Position numbers and translations under genes: made by a program. This document shows, piece after piece, positions 1 through 11,150 of a DNA stretch of 36,025 nucleotides (its first letter is position 1; every line of letters begins with the position of its first letter). A model generated the notes under the pieces. It did no database searches. It saw only the letters and a program-made list of their open reading frames with translations, and was not told the origin of the DNA. The DNA is taken from NCBI GenBank assembly GCA_002751075.1, contig NAOQ01000325.1, positions 1 to 36,025 on the forward strand, read 5' to 3'. The DNA is from Ichthyophonus hoferi. Taxonomy: Eukaryota > Opisthokonta > Ichthyosporea > Ichthyophonida > Ichthyophonidae.

Positions 1-160
1 GTATTGTATTATGTTGTGTTGTGTTGTGTTGTATTGTATTGTATTGTATTGTATTGTATTGTATTGTATTGTATTGTATTGTATTGTATTATGTTGTGTT
101 GTGTTGTGTTTTATTGTATTGTCTTGCATTGCATTGCATGGTATTGTAGTCCATTATATT
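1..160. repeat. (GTATT)n pentanucleotide microsatellite
   Basis: Near-perfect tandem GTATT/TGTAT units fill about the first 120 bases and decay over the next 40. The open frames through it (Ile/Val/Leu/Tyr/Cys repeats) are repeat artefacts. It probably lies in an intron or the flank of the plus-strand gene that follows. Confidence 0.95.
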
Positions 161-173
161 GCATTATATACTA

Positions 174-236
174 GTACATATCCTAGGTCCACAGCTCCAA
201 AGAAAATTTTATACTAGATATTGTGAAGGATATCTA
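174..236 (+). pseudogene. decayed copy of the first visible exon of the 716-4727 gene
   Basis: This stretch aligns with 715-776. Both begin after the same acceptor-like context (ATACTAG) and read Val-His-Ile-Leu-Gly, then Lys-Glu-Asn/Asp-Phe/Leu-Ile/Val-Leu-Asp-Ile-Val/Met-Lys. Many differences fall at third codon positions or are conservative, so the copy probably diverged for a while as coding sequence. One extra base after the Gly codon shifts the frame and the match fades near 236, with no remaining donor. It is most simply a partial exon duplication that has died. A paralogous exon or an assembly artefact from a second haplotype are alternatives. Confidence 0.6.
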
Positions 237-244
237 TCTCATAC

Positions 245-530
245 TATAACTTATATACCTTATATATCTTATACACCTTATAGACCCTATATACCTTATA
301 TACCTTATATACTCTATATATCCCTTATATATCCTATATACCATATATCGCTTATATACCTTTTATCCCCTATATATCCTATATACCTTTTTTACCCTAT
401 ATACCTCATATATCTTTTATACCCTATCTGCCTTTTATAACCTATCCACCTTATATATCCTATATACCTTATATATCCTTATATCCTATATATCTTATAT
501 ACCCTATATACCATATATACTATATATAGC
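245..530 (+). repeat. imperfect (TATACCTTATATATCC)n repeat
   Basis: A pyrimidine-biased degenerate tandem array of TATACC, TTATATATCC and TATATA blocks. It gives spurious Tyr-Ile-Pro reading frames on the plus strand. No coding signal is seen from here to the exon at 716. Confidence 0.85.
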
Positions 531-715
531 CTCTACTGTGCACTGTCCTATCTACCGTTCTTCACACCCCTCTCTACGCTGTCCTATACGCCTATATATA
601 TTAGTAGATGTACTAGGAGACCGTTGTAAGTAAGACCTTGTTCTCAATGTTAAGCAGACATTAATTTACCATATACTACACTGACGCTATACACACACAT
701 ATATATATATACTAG

Positions 716-1934
716 TGCACATTCTGGGCCACAGCTCTAAGGAAGATCTCGTGTTAGATATAATGAAGGTGTTGATGCCTCGTATAGTCTGGGGCCAACA
801 TAAAGATCTACTGCTCTCTACAGCAAGATTATTGGCTGATCGCATTGATGTGGATAATATCATTCACCCTATATTTGGTATGGATATCACACTATATTTG
901 TAGTGTATAGTATATAGTATATAGTAAATAGTAAATAGTATGTAATATGTATATGTGTGCATATTGATATATAAATGTATTGAAAGGGTATTTATTATTT
1001 TATATATGTATTGTCATTATTCCAAGTGCTATTGATTCTATATATAATATGTATACACCTACACATACTTATAACTTACTTCATATGAAATTGTGTTGGT
1101 AATTATCATATAATTGCATTATTAAGTATATATTATCTATTTAAACAAGTTAATACAATCCATACATTGTTTTTAATCTAACTGAATTATACCCTTATCA
1201 AACAGCCTCGCAAGATAGGATTAGAAATGCAGCGTACGTGCTATTAACAGATACTACAGTGCACTGGTTAGCCTACCTGATGGTAAAGAGTGCCACCGCT
1301 GAGGAATATCACAAGGCCTTAGGCTTTGCCCTGCAGGAGATTAATGACTAGTACGTCATGTCGCTAGGTTTATGTTGTACTGCTCTGCTGGTGTGCCATT
1401 ATACCCGAATGTCACTGGGTTGCTATTGTACTCTATTACTATACTGTTGTACTATTATATAATAGTATTATTGTTTTGTTTTGCTGTTGCATTGTTATAT
1501 TGTTATATTAGTATGTATATTGTATTTTATTACTTTGTTATTATACTTTTATATAGCTATGTTATTATAATATCATGCTTTTATAGTATTGTATTGCCAT
1601 ATTTTTATATTAGTTTATGATAATACTAGCTTGTTGCTCTACTATTATGTTATTGTGCTGCTGTATTACTGTAGCCTTTTATAAGTAGAGTATTATACAC
1701 GTATATACACACCTTATTAGTTATAATAAGATGATAAACGACACACTAACTTTTTATTGGCCCACAGTCAGGACAACATTGAAGATATGTATGACGAGGC
1801 AGATTTGCTATGTGAAATACTACTGGATGTTGTGAATGATCGGCCAAAACAACAGGTATATATATCCATACACATACAGACAGACATACATACATACATA
1901 CATACATACATACATACATACATACATACATACA

Positions 1935-1967
<33 letters not shown>

Positions 1968-4727
1968 TCATACATACATATATATTGTAAAAAACCTTTC
2001 GGACTGATATTATTGGCAAATACAACATATTGCGTAATATTGACGTAAGGCAGGGCTCGCTAACACGATGACGTCACTTATAGTGTCTAGTCATTCATTT
2101 CGATAGTCCAGTTGCAAATATAGAGCAGGATGAGGTAAAGTAATGTATGTATGTATGTATGTATGTATGTATGCACGTATATATAAGTTTGTATGTCTGT
2201 ATGCATGTAGATGTATGTATATATACTATAGTTTTTATATCTATAAGCTAGTCTGTACATACCAATCTCTCGTATTTTAATTGGCGTGACTTCTGGCCAA
2301 CAGGAGGAGCCTATAACAGCAGCTGTGGCCAACCATGCTTTGAGAGTACGTATTTTTAATCCTGCTTATTCATTGGGTTATATATATTGATATTTTTGAT
2401 TACTGTTTTTTTCTTCTCCACTTTACATAAACCTTATGCATACATATGTGCATACTATAATAGTATCATATATGCATACTATCAGACATATATATGTACA
2501 TACATACATACCATCATACTATCATTCATTCACATATATATACATACATACATACATACATACATACATACATACATACTTATTATCACATATACCTATG
2601 TATATCCTTGCACACATAATATTATACATTCTAAACCCTCTCTCTCTCCTTCCCCCTCTCACTAGGCTGACTCCGATCTGGGGTTGGACCTATCCGACAG
2701 TAGTGATGATAGCGATTCCAGCAATGATTCAATTGGTGGCCATACAGCAGAGGGCCATACTGGAACCAATATACACTCTCCTATTCGTCCTTCATCTGCC
2801 AATTACAAAGGGTCTGCCTTCAGGCCACCAGTAGTATTAATTAATGTATGGCTGGCTGGCTAGATGTGTTAATGAATGAATATGTCATTGGTAGATGTGC
2901 TAAAGACTGTATATCTGATTGGTGGATGTGTTAATTATTGTAGGTCTGATTGGTGGACGTGCTAAAGAGTGTATATCTTATTGGGGTATGTATTAGTATA
3001 TATGTCAGTTTTTTAACTTTAGTTTATTCTATACCCATATCATTGAATACACATATATTGGTATGAACCAATTATATCTCTTGACCCTCTCCCTCTCCCT
3101 CTCCCTCTCCCTCTCCATCTACAGCCTCCTGCTACTAGTAAGACTCCAACCACTAAGTCTACAGGAGGACGCAATGCCATCCAATCAGTTGCTAGCTCTG
3201 TATCCGGCCCACCACCTGTTGTGATTGGTCGTAGTAACGTAGCAACCACAGCTTCCCCACCAACCACAGCCACAACCGACACTACGAAACTGAACACTGG
3301 TTTTAGATCTATGGCCCGTGACTCACCGCACACCACATTGAAAGCAAATAATAAACACAGCAAAAAGAAAGGCGCACACATACCTACCAAGCAACAAGGT
3401 CATGAAGGGACTTCTGCAGGAGGCTCTCTCTCCTCCTCCTCCTCCGGTACCTCATCTGATTCTTCTTCTTATTCATCCTTCTCTGACCAGGAGGCTGGAC
3501 CTACCATACCATTGGTCAATGAGAATAAATCGCCTCCTCCGCCCCCACGTGCTCTCCCTAGTGTAGACCAGGTGGGGTGCTAGATGATTGATGCATGTGG
3601 GATTGGTTGTAATTTTTTTCTAGTATAGTCAATATAATAGGAAATAATATATTAGCATACTCTCTGGATCAGAGCGAAAGGTTAGTGGTTAATATCTAAT
3701 CAAAGACTGCTTGGCTTTGTTTTATTGGCAGTTTGTCAGTGATTGGTAAGAATACTCTGAGTAATTAATTTATCATTAACCTTTAATTAAAGTCATTGGA
3801 TATTACCCCTTTCGTATGTTTTCTTTCATAGTGTCCTTATGCATCTAGGTATATATAGTGCCTTCCTATTGGCCTGTACATAATGTATACTTACTGTACT
3901 TTCACCCTATCCTTCTCTCTCTCTCTGCCACAGGTACGCCGCCAATCAATAGTCAAAGCCAATCCCTCAGCTATCTATTCCTCAGAATCATCCTCATCCA
4001 ATAGTAACACGTCTGAGTCATCTACCTACGAATCATCGTCGGATTCAGACAGCAGTTCAGATGCTGAAGTGAGTGAAACAGAAAAAAATAAACCAGAAGT
4101 GAGAAAGGGAGGAAAACAATTCCCACCAACCAAACATAAAGAGAAAAAGAGAGACGGAAAAGGCGCTGCGAAGGAGAGGGACAAGGACAAAGCTAAAGCT
4201 GGTACAGTAGTCACCCCAAGTGAGAATACTAGGTCAGAAAGAACAGAAAAGAATGAGAAGCCTGAGAAAGAAGGAGGGATTAAGGTAGGTTAGGGTGTGT
4301 GTATGTGTATAGATATGTGCATATGTTTCTATATATATATGTATGTGTATGTACATCTGTATGTATACTTGCATACCTGTTTTCATTGAATATTAGTGGT
4401 AAATAAACATGAATCGTATGCAATCAAACCCACTGCATATGATGCTACTCATTTATTTGTTTTATTTCTTTGTTCTTATGCCTACCTTGTATAGTATCCA
4501 TACTATATACCTATTGCTATATACCTATTATTGTTGTTTTATTAATAATACTATCATACTATCATACATACTATTATATTACCTTTTACTATACTATACA
4601 GGTTAAGCTTAAGGTAACACCAATGCAAATGAACACTATTGCCTTGGAAACCAAGAACACAACCGAATTCCATACGATTGAAAGCACGGCACCTAGTAAA
4701 CGACTACCAATCAGCGACGAAGTATAG
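716..4727 (+). CDS. 3' half of an unidentified helical-repeat protein with Ser- and Lys-rich tail (5'-partial)
   Basis: Eight exons join in phase: 716-877, 1206-1350, 1768-1855, 2304-2345, 2666-2845, 3125-3571, 3934-4284 and 4602-4727 (TAG). Introns are GT/AG (donors GTATGG, GTACGT, GTATAT, GTACGT, GTATGG, GTGGGG, GTAGGT). The roughly 513 visible residues begin with about 130 of amphipathic helix resembling HEAT/ARM repeats (for example ILGHSSKEDLVLDIMKVL and LLLSTARLLADRID). An acidic Asp/Ser stretch follows (LDLSDSSDDSDSSNDS). The rest looks disordered: Thr/Pro-rich, then serine runs, then a Lys/Glu/Asp-rich basic tract (KHKEKKRDGKGAAKERDKDK), ending in PISDEV. The composition suggests a nuclear protein with many CK2-like sites. 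I do not recognise the family; large HEAT scaffolds are candidates only. The 5' exons lie off the left edge or were not found. Confidence 0.75.
1884..1964. repeat. (CATA)n microsatellite in intron
   Basis: About twenty CATA units begin some 30 bases after the donor of the third exon of the 716-4727 gene. The long Thr-Tyr-Ile-His and Met-Tyr-Val-Cys frames on the two strands are repeat artefacts. Confidence 0.95.
2143..2173. repeat. (GTAT)n microsatellite
   Basis: About eight GTAT units in the same intron as the CATA array but in the opposite base sense, so the two could pair in the pre-mRNA. A similar CATA array lies at 2541-2579 in the next intron. Confidence 0.9.
2541..2579. repeat. (CATA)n microsatellite
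   Basis: About ten CATA units in the intron before exon 2666-2845. Confidence 0.9.
2850..3002 (+). repeat. about 31-bp minisatellite, four to five units, each with ATTGG
   Basis: Units begin near 2850, 2881, 2910, 2941 and 2972. The 29- to 31-base units read roughly TATATCTGATTGGTGGATGT followed by GCTAAAGAGTG. Four units carry ATTGG, the inverted CCAAT pentamer. The array lies just after the donor of exon 2666-2845. Confidence 0.8.
3085..3116. repeat. (CCCTCT)n hexanucleotide repeat next to a splice acceptor
   Basis: About five units form the polypyrimidine tract immediately before the acceptor of exon 3125-3571. The same hexanucleotide recurs at 33023-33050, and a degenerate form lies inside SLX4 coding sequence at 34921-34950. 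Confidence 0.9.
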
Positions 4728-4849
4728 TTTTAGTTTTCTTTTAGTTTGTTATATATCTTGCTTCTTATTGGTGTCTATATAGATATATATATATATGTAA
4801 ATACACGTGCTTATAGATGCATACGAATTATTTGCATACTACTTTACTA

Positions 4850-4935
4850 CCATACTATTATACTACTATACTATTATACTACTATACTATTATATTACCA
4901 TTCTATTATACTACTATTATACTATTATACTATAC
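4850..4935 (+). repeat. (ACTACTATACTATTAT)n array
   Basis: An imperfect 16-base tandem array just downstream of the stop codon of the 716-4727 gene, probably in its 3' UTR or flank. It creates spurious Tyr/Leu/Ile frames. Confidence 0.85.
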
Positions 4936-5035
4936 CATATAACACACCTCAATATGAAACTCATGCTTGGCTATCTATGTAGCCATGCTCCCCTATGCAC
5001 AATCTCACTGCAATCAACAACACCTCCCACCCCAC

Positions 5036-5256
5036 CTTCTATGATGCAGCCAGCCACACAGTGACACTTGCTCACCGACATTAGCCTCCCTTAGCTCACC
5101 ACATGAATGTGTACGAATATGAGTCTTTATTGTTCTTATAAATAATCGCGCTAGTGTAGGCCGAAAGGACAAATGATACAATGATGGGTAATAGTTACTA
5201 ATGGGTGGTCCAGTTATATAACCTGTACAACGTCTGTGGATAGTAGAACAATCCAT
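5036..5256 (-). CDS. first exon of mitochondrial aspartyl-tRNA synthetase (orphan or partial)
   Basis: On the minus strand an ATG at 5256 opens a frame of about 73 codons. The first 50 residues ([10 protein letters not shown]... then [17 protein letters not shown]) are rich in Arg, Ser, Thr and Tyr with almost no acidic residues, as expected of a mitochondrial targeting peptide. Next come [14 protein letters not shown] and [10 protein letters not shown], which match the start of the OB-fold anticodon-binding domain of bacterial-type and mitochondrial AspRS (family pattern THTCGELR...VGQEV-LCGW...RR). A donor AG/GTGGGG ends the exon at 5036; without splicing the frame stops at 5014. No OB-fold remainder, class II catalytic motifs or C-terminal extension are visible at lower coordinates, which are occupied by the end of the plus-strand gene. 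It is either a detached exon fragment or the first exon of a gene with a very distant continuation. Confidence 0.72.
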
Positions 5257-7057
5257 GTTAGTAAAGGGTATTAAGTAAAGTCTCCCTTGCTATATAGCAC
5301 TATGGTTTCCGACTGTTGTACTCGTTATCATATTCGAAAGTACCTGTAATATATTCTCTCTGTTTATTCATCTATCTGTCTCACTCCGTTTCTTTATCAC
5401 CCTTTCTTTCTTTTCGTTCTCCTCTTACTTTCTCCCTCTATCTATCCCTCTAGTGACCGTTTCCCCTACCCTATTACCTTGACCTACAACACAACATAGT
5501 AACATAATAACCAATATCCGTTTGAAAAAGCCAGTGTAGAAAAGAAAAAGAAAAAAATAGGAAAACAAATATAAAAAAATAACTAAACTACAAAATAACA
5601 GCACCTACCTAAGACACTGTTGAAACATGTTCACCCACTCACCCACAAACCAAACGCAATTTTTTAAGAAGGTAGTAAAGAAAGGTGAAAGGTGAAAGGT
5701 GAAAGGTTATTGAGACTAACTCTAGATAGTGAAGGATGTAGAGAAGAATGATGGGGTATATTATAATGATAGTTTGATTATAGTACTAATAGTAATAATA
5801 GTAATAATAGTAATAATAGTAATCATAATAGAAATAATAATAATTATAAAGTAATAATTATAAAGTAATAATAATAATAAACAATAATAATATATAATGT
5901 AATAATAACAATAAATATATTTTCACCCACTCTATACACTATATATAGTCCATCGCTAGCTGTCAATAAGCAAATTGGTATATGCTGCATTCGTTTATTC
6001 TTTTTGTATTTCTAATGTGTTTATTTTTTTATTTTTTTAATGATTGTTATTTTCACTTTATTTTTTTTATTTAGTTATTTATTTAATATGTACTATATAT
6101 AGTGTATCAACAGCTACTAATATTTGAATACAAATTTGGATTTTTTTTCCACTACTCTATTTCGCTTGCCTTTATGTTGTTCTTGTTTTTTTTAATATAT
6201 ATATATATTTGTTGATTTATTTATTAGTCTATTGTTTAATCTGTTTGTTTTTATTATACTCAAATAGGGTTTCAAATCCTTGAATATCTATAGGTTTATA
6301 TTTCTATTTTGCCTTTCGCTTCCTTACCATTTAAAGCTATTATTAATGCCTATTCAAATAACTTCATACTAATATAATAATTCAGCACTATATTGACAGC
6401 TATAGGAAACCAAAATAAATATAGCAACATTCTTGAGAACACATTATTATTAGTATAGCCAAGCGCTTAATACATAAAAGTAAACTATCAGGTATAAGAA
6501 AAGAAAATTAATGACTATGTAGAACTAATGGGAAACAGGAAGCAACTGTCATAGTGGGATTTGAGTAAAATAAAGAGCCTTACTACTTGAGACTTAGTTG
6601 GTTAGTTTTGCAATAATATAGTTGCAGGTAGTCAAGCAAGTTGTGTATATATTGTAGATAGATAAATTTTCTCTAGACAATACTTGTGATCTCTCCGTGG
6701 GTATTTTTTTTAATGAAAAAATGGCCAGTCCAGTACTGTAATATATATACTTACTACTTAAGTACAATTTGGTCCTACTTAGCCTGTTGGGAAGCCACTA
6801 AAATAGCATTTCTTTAATGGCGATAAGTGTGACACGAGTAATGCTCTAATGTTTTATTGGACAAATATATTGATATATAAACAAACACCTATATCTTATA
6901 GTCTAGTTTATCATATTAACAACCCTTTTGTATCGATTTTAGACAATGTTGTAGTTTCTTCTCATTCGGATTGGATGATTCCTATTGGCTCTAAGCGTAG
7001 GATCCAACACTCAAAACAACCCAACTCTTAATTTCACTGTCGTGCAACATGTAGTCC

Positions 7058-7135
<78 letters not shown>

Positions 7136-7847
7136 ATTGTTACTCTTATTACTATTACTACTATTATAATTGCTCTTACTATGTAAAATAAGATCCTTGT
7201 GCTTACAAGATATAATATACCGGATGTAGACTAAAGTCAAAAATAATGAAGTGACTAATTACTTCGGCCTATATTGTATGCATAACTATACTCAACAATA
7301 TGTGCATGTATTCACAGGCATTGTGAACTATAAGTTCCATACACCATATTATACTCTTGTAGTTTTGATTACCTTTTAACACACTACTGTTCCTTACTAC
7401 CTATTATTGCGTAGTCTAGAAAATTATTTACAAAAAACATTTCTATTCTTTATATAAGAATAATTATCAACCCAAAGAAAAAATAATATATAGAACTTTA
7501 TTTAAAAAACTGTACATGGTGAAATCCTGTTGTCAATGAACAACATGATTACCTTCATACTGTATAGCCATAGCCACAAACCTTCATAAATAGTATATAT
7601 ACTAGGGAACAATGTATCCTAAACATTGTTGAAAGTCCAGCCTTATCACTTTTCTTTAATTAATTGCCACTCTGTCCAAATATGTATATATTTCTGTTGG
7701 CAAGATGGCACTAACTTAGGTATGCATAGTAAAATAGGCCAGATAGGAAAGGAATATATTTTGGAAGCGGATAAACTAAAATGTGTTGATTACATATATC
7801 TATCTGTCTATTTTACTACATATCTATCTTTGACGGTAATTCCTTCT
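5257..7847. other. AT-rich intergenic region and SLC7 3' flank
   Basis: No convincing gene. Contents include (AAAGGTG)4 at 5681-5707, a TAATAATAG-type array at 5785-5823 that grades into AT-rich sequence to about 5900, long T runs around 6000-6250 and (TTA)n at 7059-7134. A minus-strand AATAAA (TTTATT at about 7497-7502) lies roughly 350 bases after the SLC7 stop and could be its polyadenylation signal. Confidence 0.7.
7059..7134. repeat. (TTA)n trinucleotide microsatellite, about 25 units
   Basis: An almost pure TTA array. Poly-Leu (plus) and poly-Ile (minus) frames through it are artefacts. It lies downstream of the minus-strand SLC7 gene. Confidence 0.97.
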
Positions 7848-10800
7848 CTAGCCGATGACGGTTCTATTAGCGCCGGCATCATCTGAATCATTAGCTGGGC
7901 TCTCAAGCGCAAACATATCATCCTTTTTGCCCTTCTCCAAGGCAATACCGCCCGCTGGCTCATCAACCAGCTTGAGCTCCAACTGTGATTCATCAATGTC
8001 GATAGTGTCGCTAATAACATAAGCGTGTCCCTTAGAGTGATTCAATCCATAGACAAAGTAGATGATACCGCCGAGAACAACCCACACCAGCATACCAAGA
8101 TAAGCTTGGTAAGGCAGAGCAGTCATAAGGAGAGTGTTAACAAAGATACCAAGCAGGGGGATAAAGGGCATTAAAGGGCACTTGAAGGTCTCGGGGGGAA
8201 TAGTGATGGCGGTGAAAAACCTGTAAATGTAACAAGGGGCAAGGGTTGGTTAATATAGATTTATTGAATGTAACTTTAATTTAACTTATTATTTTTTTTG
8301 CGAGTTTTATGTTTTATGCTGTATGTATTCATACCATGAACTTGCAGAAGTGTGCGTTTACAGGCATAATATATAAGTATTTAAAACAGAAGGTAGAATA
8401 GGAATACAGGACTGCATATTAACAGGGCCTGTGTGGGTATGTACACAATTAAAACAAAAACAAAACAGTTACGCAATCAAAAATTATAATTATTGGTTAT
8501 ACTTTCAGAAACAAAAAAGTACCAAAACATAAAATGAATAAAGCAAGAAATAGCAAGATAACCTACCAGATATACATAATAAATCCGAAGGGGGTCCCGA
8601 TCATGAGAACGCCCACGACAATGACTGCCCATAGAGGCATAACTACATAGTTCAGCAGCATGGTGTAAAAGAAGCACATGAAGACATACGCCAACACAGC
8701 AGAGATAGCATATTTAGGTGGGAGCACTTTCTTCTCGGAACTCATACGGGTTTCACATATGGGAGTCATTCTGATAAAAAGCATACCCGCGCAACACACG
8801 GTGAAGGAGATGAAGGTGCCCAGAGAAATTGCATCAGCAAGGAAGGCAAACTTAATCTGAGGTTAGAGAGGGTGTTATTTAGTATATTGCATCTCTTGAT
8901 AATATATTGCAGATCAAGTAAGAAAAATTGTGAATATATATGTTGTGTGTCTTGATTAAATATATGTATGTAAAGCAATAGAGAGAGCAGAAATGGTATT
9001 AAATGTGAACTGTATATATAAAGAATTGTATATATGTATAGTTGCGTGTGAAAACATGCATACAAGCGTAGATCTCTTTTGTATATATCTACTTATCTAC
9101 CGGATATTAAATATTGAAAATAAATAGATGTATGTAGTAGGGAAAATAGTGTGTAACGTGTTTAATTTATTGAATAATACTTACAAAGAGAGCGAGGAAA
9201 GACGCAATAGCGGAAGTGACGCAGATAGAAAACACGGGGACATTACGCTTGTTAAGGCGGCCAAAGGCAGGCCAAAGGAGACCTATGTGTAAGATAGGGT
9301 TAGTAATGTAAATAATTATGAATAACTAATGTTCAATGTTATATTTTTTGTCTTTGTTGATTTTAATTATATTTTATATAATGTGTTTGAATTTGGATAT
9401 ATTGGGTCAGTTTTATATGATAAAATTATTATACCTTTATCCTGTACAAAATATTTATAAATATATATACATATATGAATGTAAAGAAATGATTTTTACC
9501 ATCAAAAGACATAGGCATGAAGATACGGGGTTGACCCATAATGCAGCACAGAGTGGTGCAGGTAAGAGTAGTAATAGAGCAGAAACCGATCAACTGGGCA
9601 GCCCAAGTTTTATTAACGTGAACAAAGGCTTGGGAGATGGGTGCGTTCATGTATGCAGGTTCTTGCAGGACAGTGTAGGGAACCATGCCGGTAATAACCA
9701 ATGAAAGCACGGAATACAGACTCATGGCAATGATAAGCGTGCCTAGGAGACCAATAGGAATGTCTCTCTGGGGATTCTTAGTTTCAGCACTCATGCAGGA
9801 TACAGCATCTAAACCAATATATGAGAAGAAGGCAGTACCAGCACCTGCGATGGTACCTTCAAAGCCAAATGGCATGAATGGGTTCCAGAGATCTGTAGGG
9901 AGTGGAAGAGAGTGATCAATACTCTGCTTAATAGAGAAAATAAGTATATGTATGCATATATAGTTAGTTGCTATCATTATAAACAATTAAATAAAATTTG
10001 GTGTTATGTTTATATGAATTTACAACTTTTAAATCTGTATGTTGCCAAATTAAGTTTCAAATGTCCTTGTAAGTTGTTATTATAAGTATTTATATGAATT
10101 CGTATTTACGCATACATTGAGCATAACTTATAGTTAAAAAAAAAACGCATACATTATTAATTGTTAAAACTTGTAATATAATAATAGACTAAGTAGTGTC
10201 ACTTACCAACATCAACGAACGTGCAGCCGTAGATAATCACGAACACAATCAGAGTTACATTCCAAATAGTCATGCCTACATTAAACTTGGCAGATTCATT
10301 GGCTCCAAATAGTACCACTGCAGTAGTAATAGCAATAATAACCAAGGATAATGGGTATACATGCATAAAATCATTGACATTATATGCCGAAACCCCTACA
10401 GGAACAGTGACACCAAAACTTTCAATAAATGCAACAACATAGTTAGCCCAACTGACAGCGACGGATCCGGCAGAGAAAGAGTATTGAAGAGTAGCATTCC
10501 AACCAATAAACCAACCAACCATCTCACCCATGGAGGCATAGGCATCTGTAGTGATAGATGGTTAGGTGTAAGGCTGTGTATTTATTTATCCGCTTGTTTA
10601 ATTTTAATCTCGTGTTAAACTACTATTAGATTGATTATTGCTTTAGTCTATATTAGTTGATCGATTGGGAGCATGTTATCTGTTAGACCTACATCTCAAG
10701 GCCATATAAGGCTGAAAATTGTCATATTAAAACAAACTTCTGGTCCCTGTCATTTTGAAATACGTAAATGGGAACTTGCCCATTGTGGAAACTGTCTTAC

Positions 10801-11150
10801 TTCTAAAACAAATGCTAAAATGGACAATATATCAATAAACAAAACATTAAAAAAAACTTACAAGCATAAGCACCGCCAGCAATGGGTAGGCGGGCAGCAA
10901 ATTCGGCATAGCATAAAGCGGAAAGACCAGAGGCAATACCAGCAAAGATGAAAGAGAGACACACTGAAGGACCAGACATGTTTGCGGCAATAGTACCAGT
11001 TGTAACAAATACACCGGCACCTACACAACTACCAACACCATAGCAGACAAGATCTAAAGGCCCCATAACCCTGTCCAACTCAGCCTCCTCTTTAGTTGCA
11101 GTAGTGGGCTTCCGCCACGCCAACTGCTGTAACAATTGGGACCCCTTCAT
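7848..11150 (-). CDS. cationic amino acid transporter, SLC7/CAT type, complete
   Basis: Six exons join in phase: 11150-10862, 10545-10207, 9892-9500, 9282-9185, 8856-8567 and 8220-7848 (TAG), giving 593 aa. Donors are mostly GTAAGT or GTAGGT. The protein is an APC-superfamily permease of the CAT branch, expected to move basic amino acids across a membrane with 12 to 14 helices. TM1 carries the unwound substrate motif GSCVGAGVFVTTG, then CYAEFAARLPIAGGAYAY; the TM3 region reads MGEMVGWFIGWN. TM6 and its loop read FFSYIGLDAVSCMSAE then TKNPQRDIPIG, keeping the family Glu. TM8 is followed by MGQPRIFMPMSFDGLLWPAF. The last exon has PETFKCPLMPFIPLLGIFVN and ends in a cytosolic acidic tail. Length is close to vertebrate CATs (about 620-660). 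The ATG at 11150 is the only Met before TM1. Two ATTGG (inverted CCAAT) boxes lie at 11251 and 11274 upstream. Which CAT paralogue it is cannot be told. Confidence 0.92.

Noticed and set aside
11-440. Open frames rich in Val/Leu/Cys and Tyr/Ile/Pro
   Set aside because: They are translations of the GTATT and TATACC tandem repeats.
1746-2665. Met-Tyr-Val-Cys and Thr-Tyr-Ile-His frames
   Set aside because: They come from CATA/GTAT microsatellites in introns; only the real exons 1768-1855 and 2304-2345 inside this span are kept.
6985-7240. Poly-Leu and poly-Ile frames
   Set aside because: They are the (TTA)n microsatellite read on the two strands.
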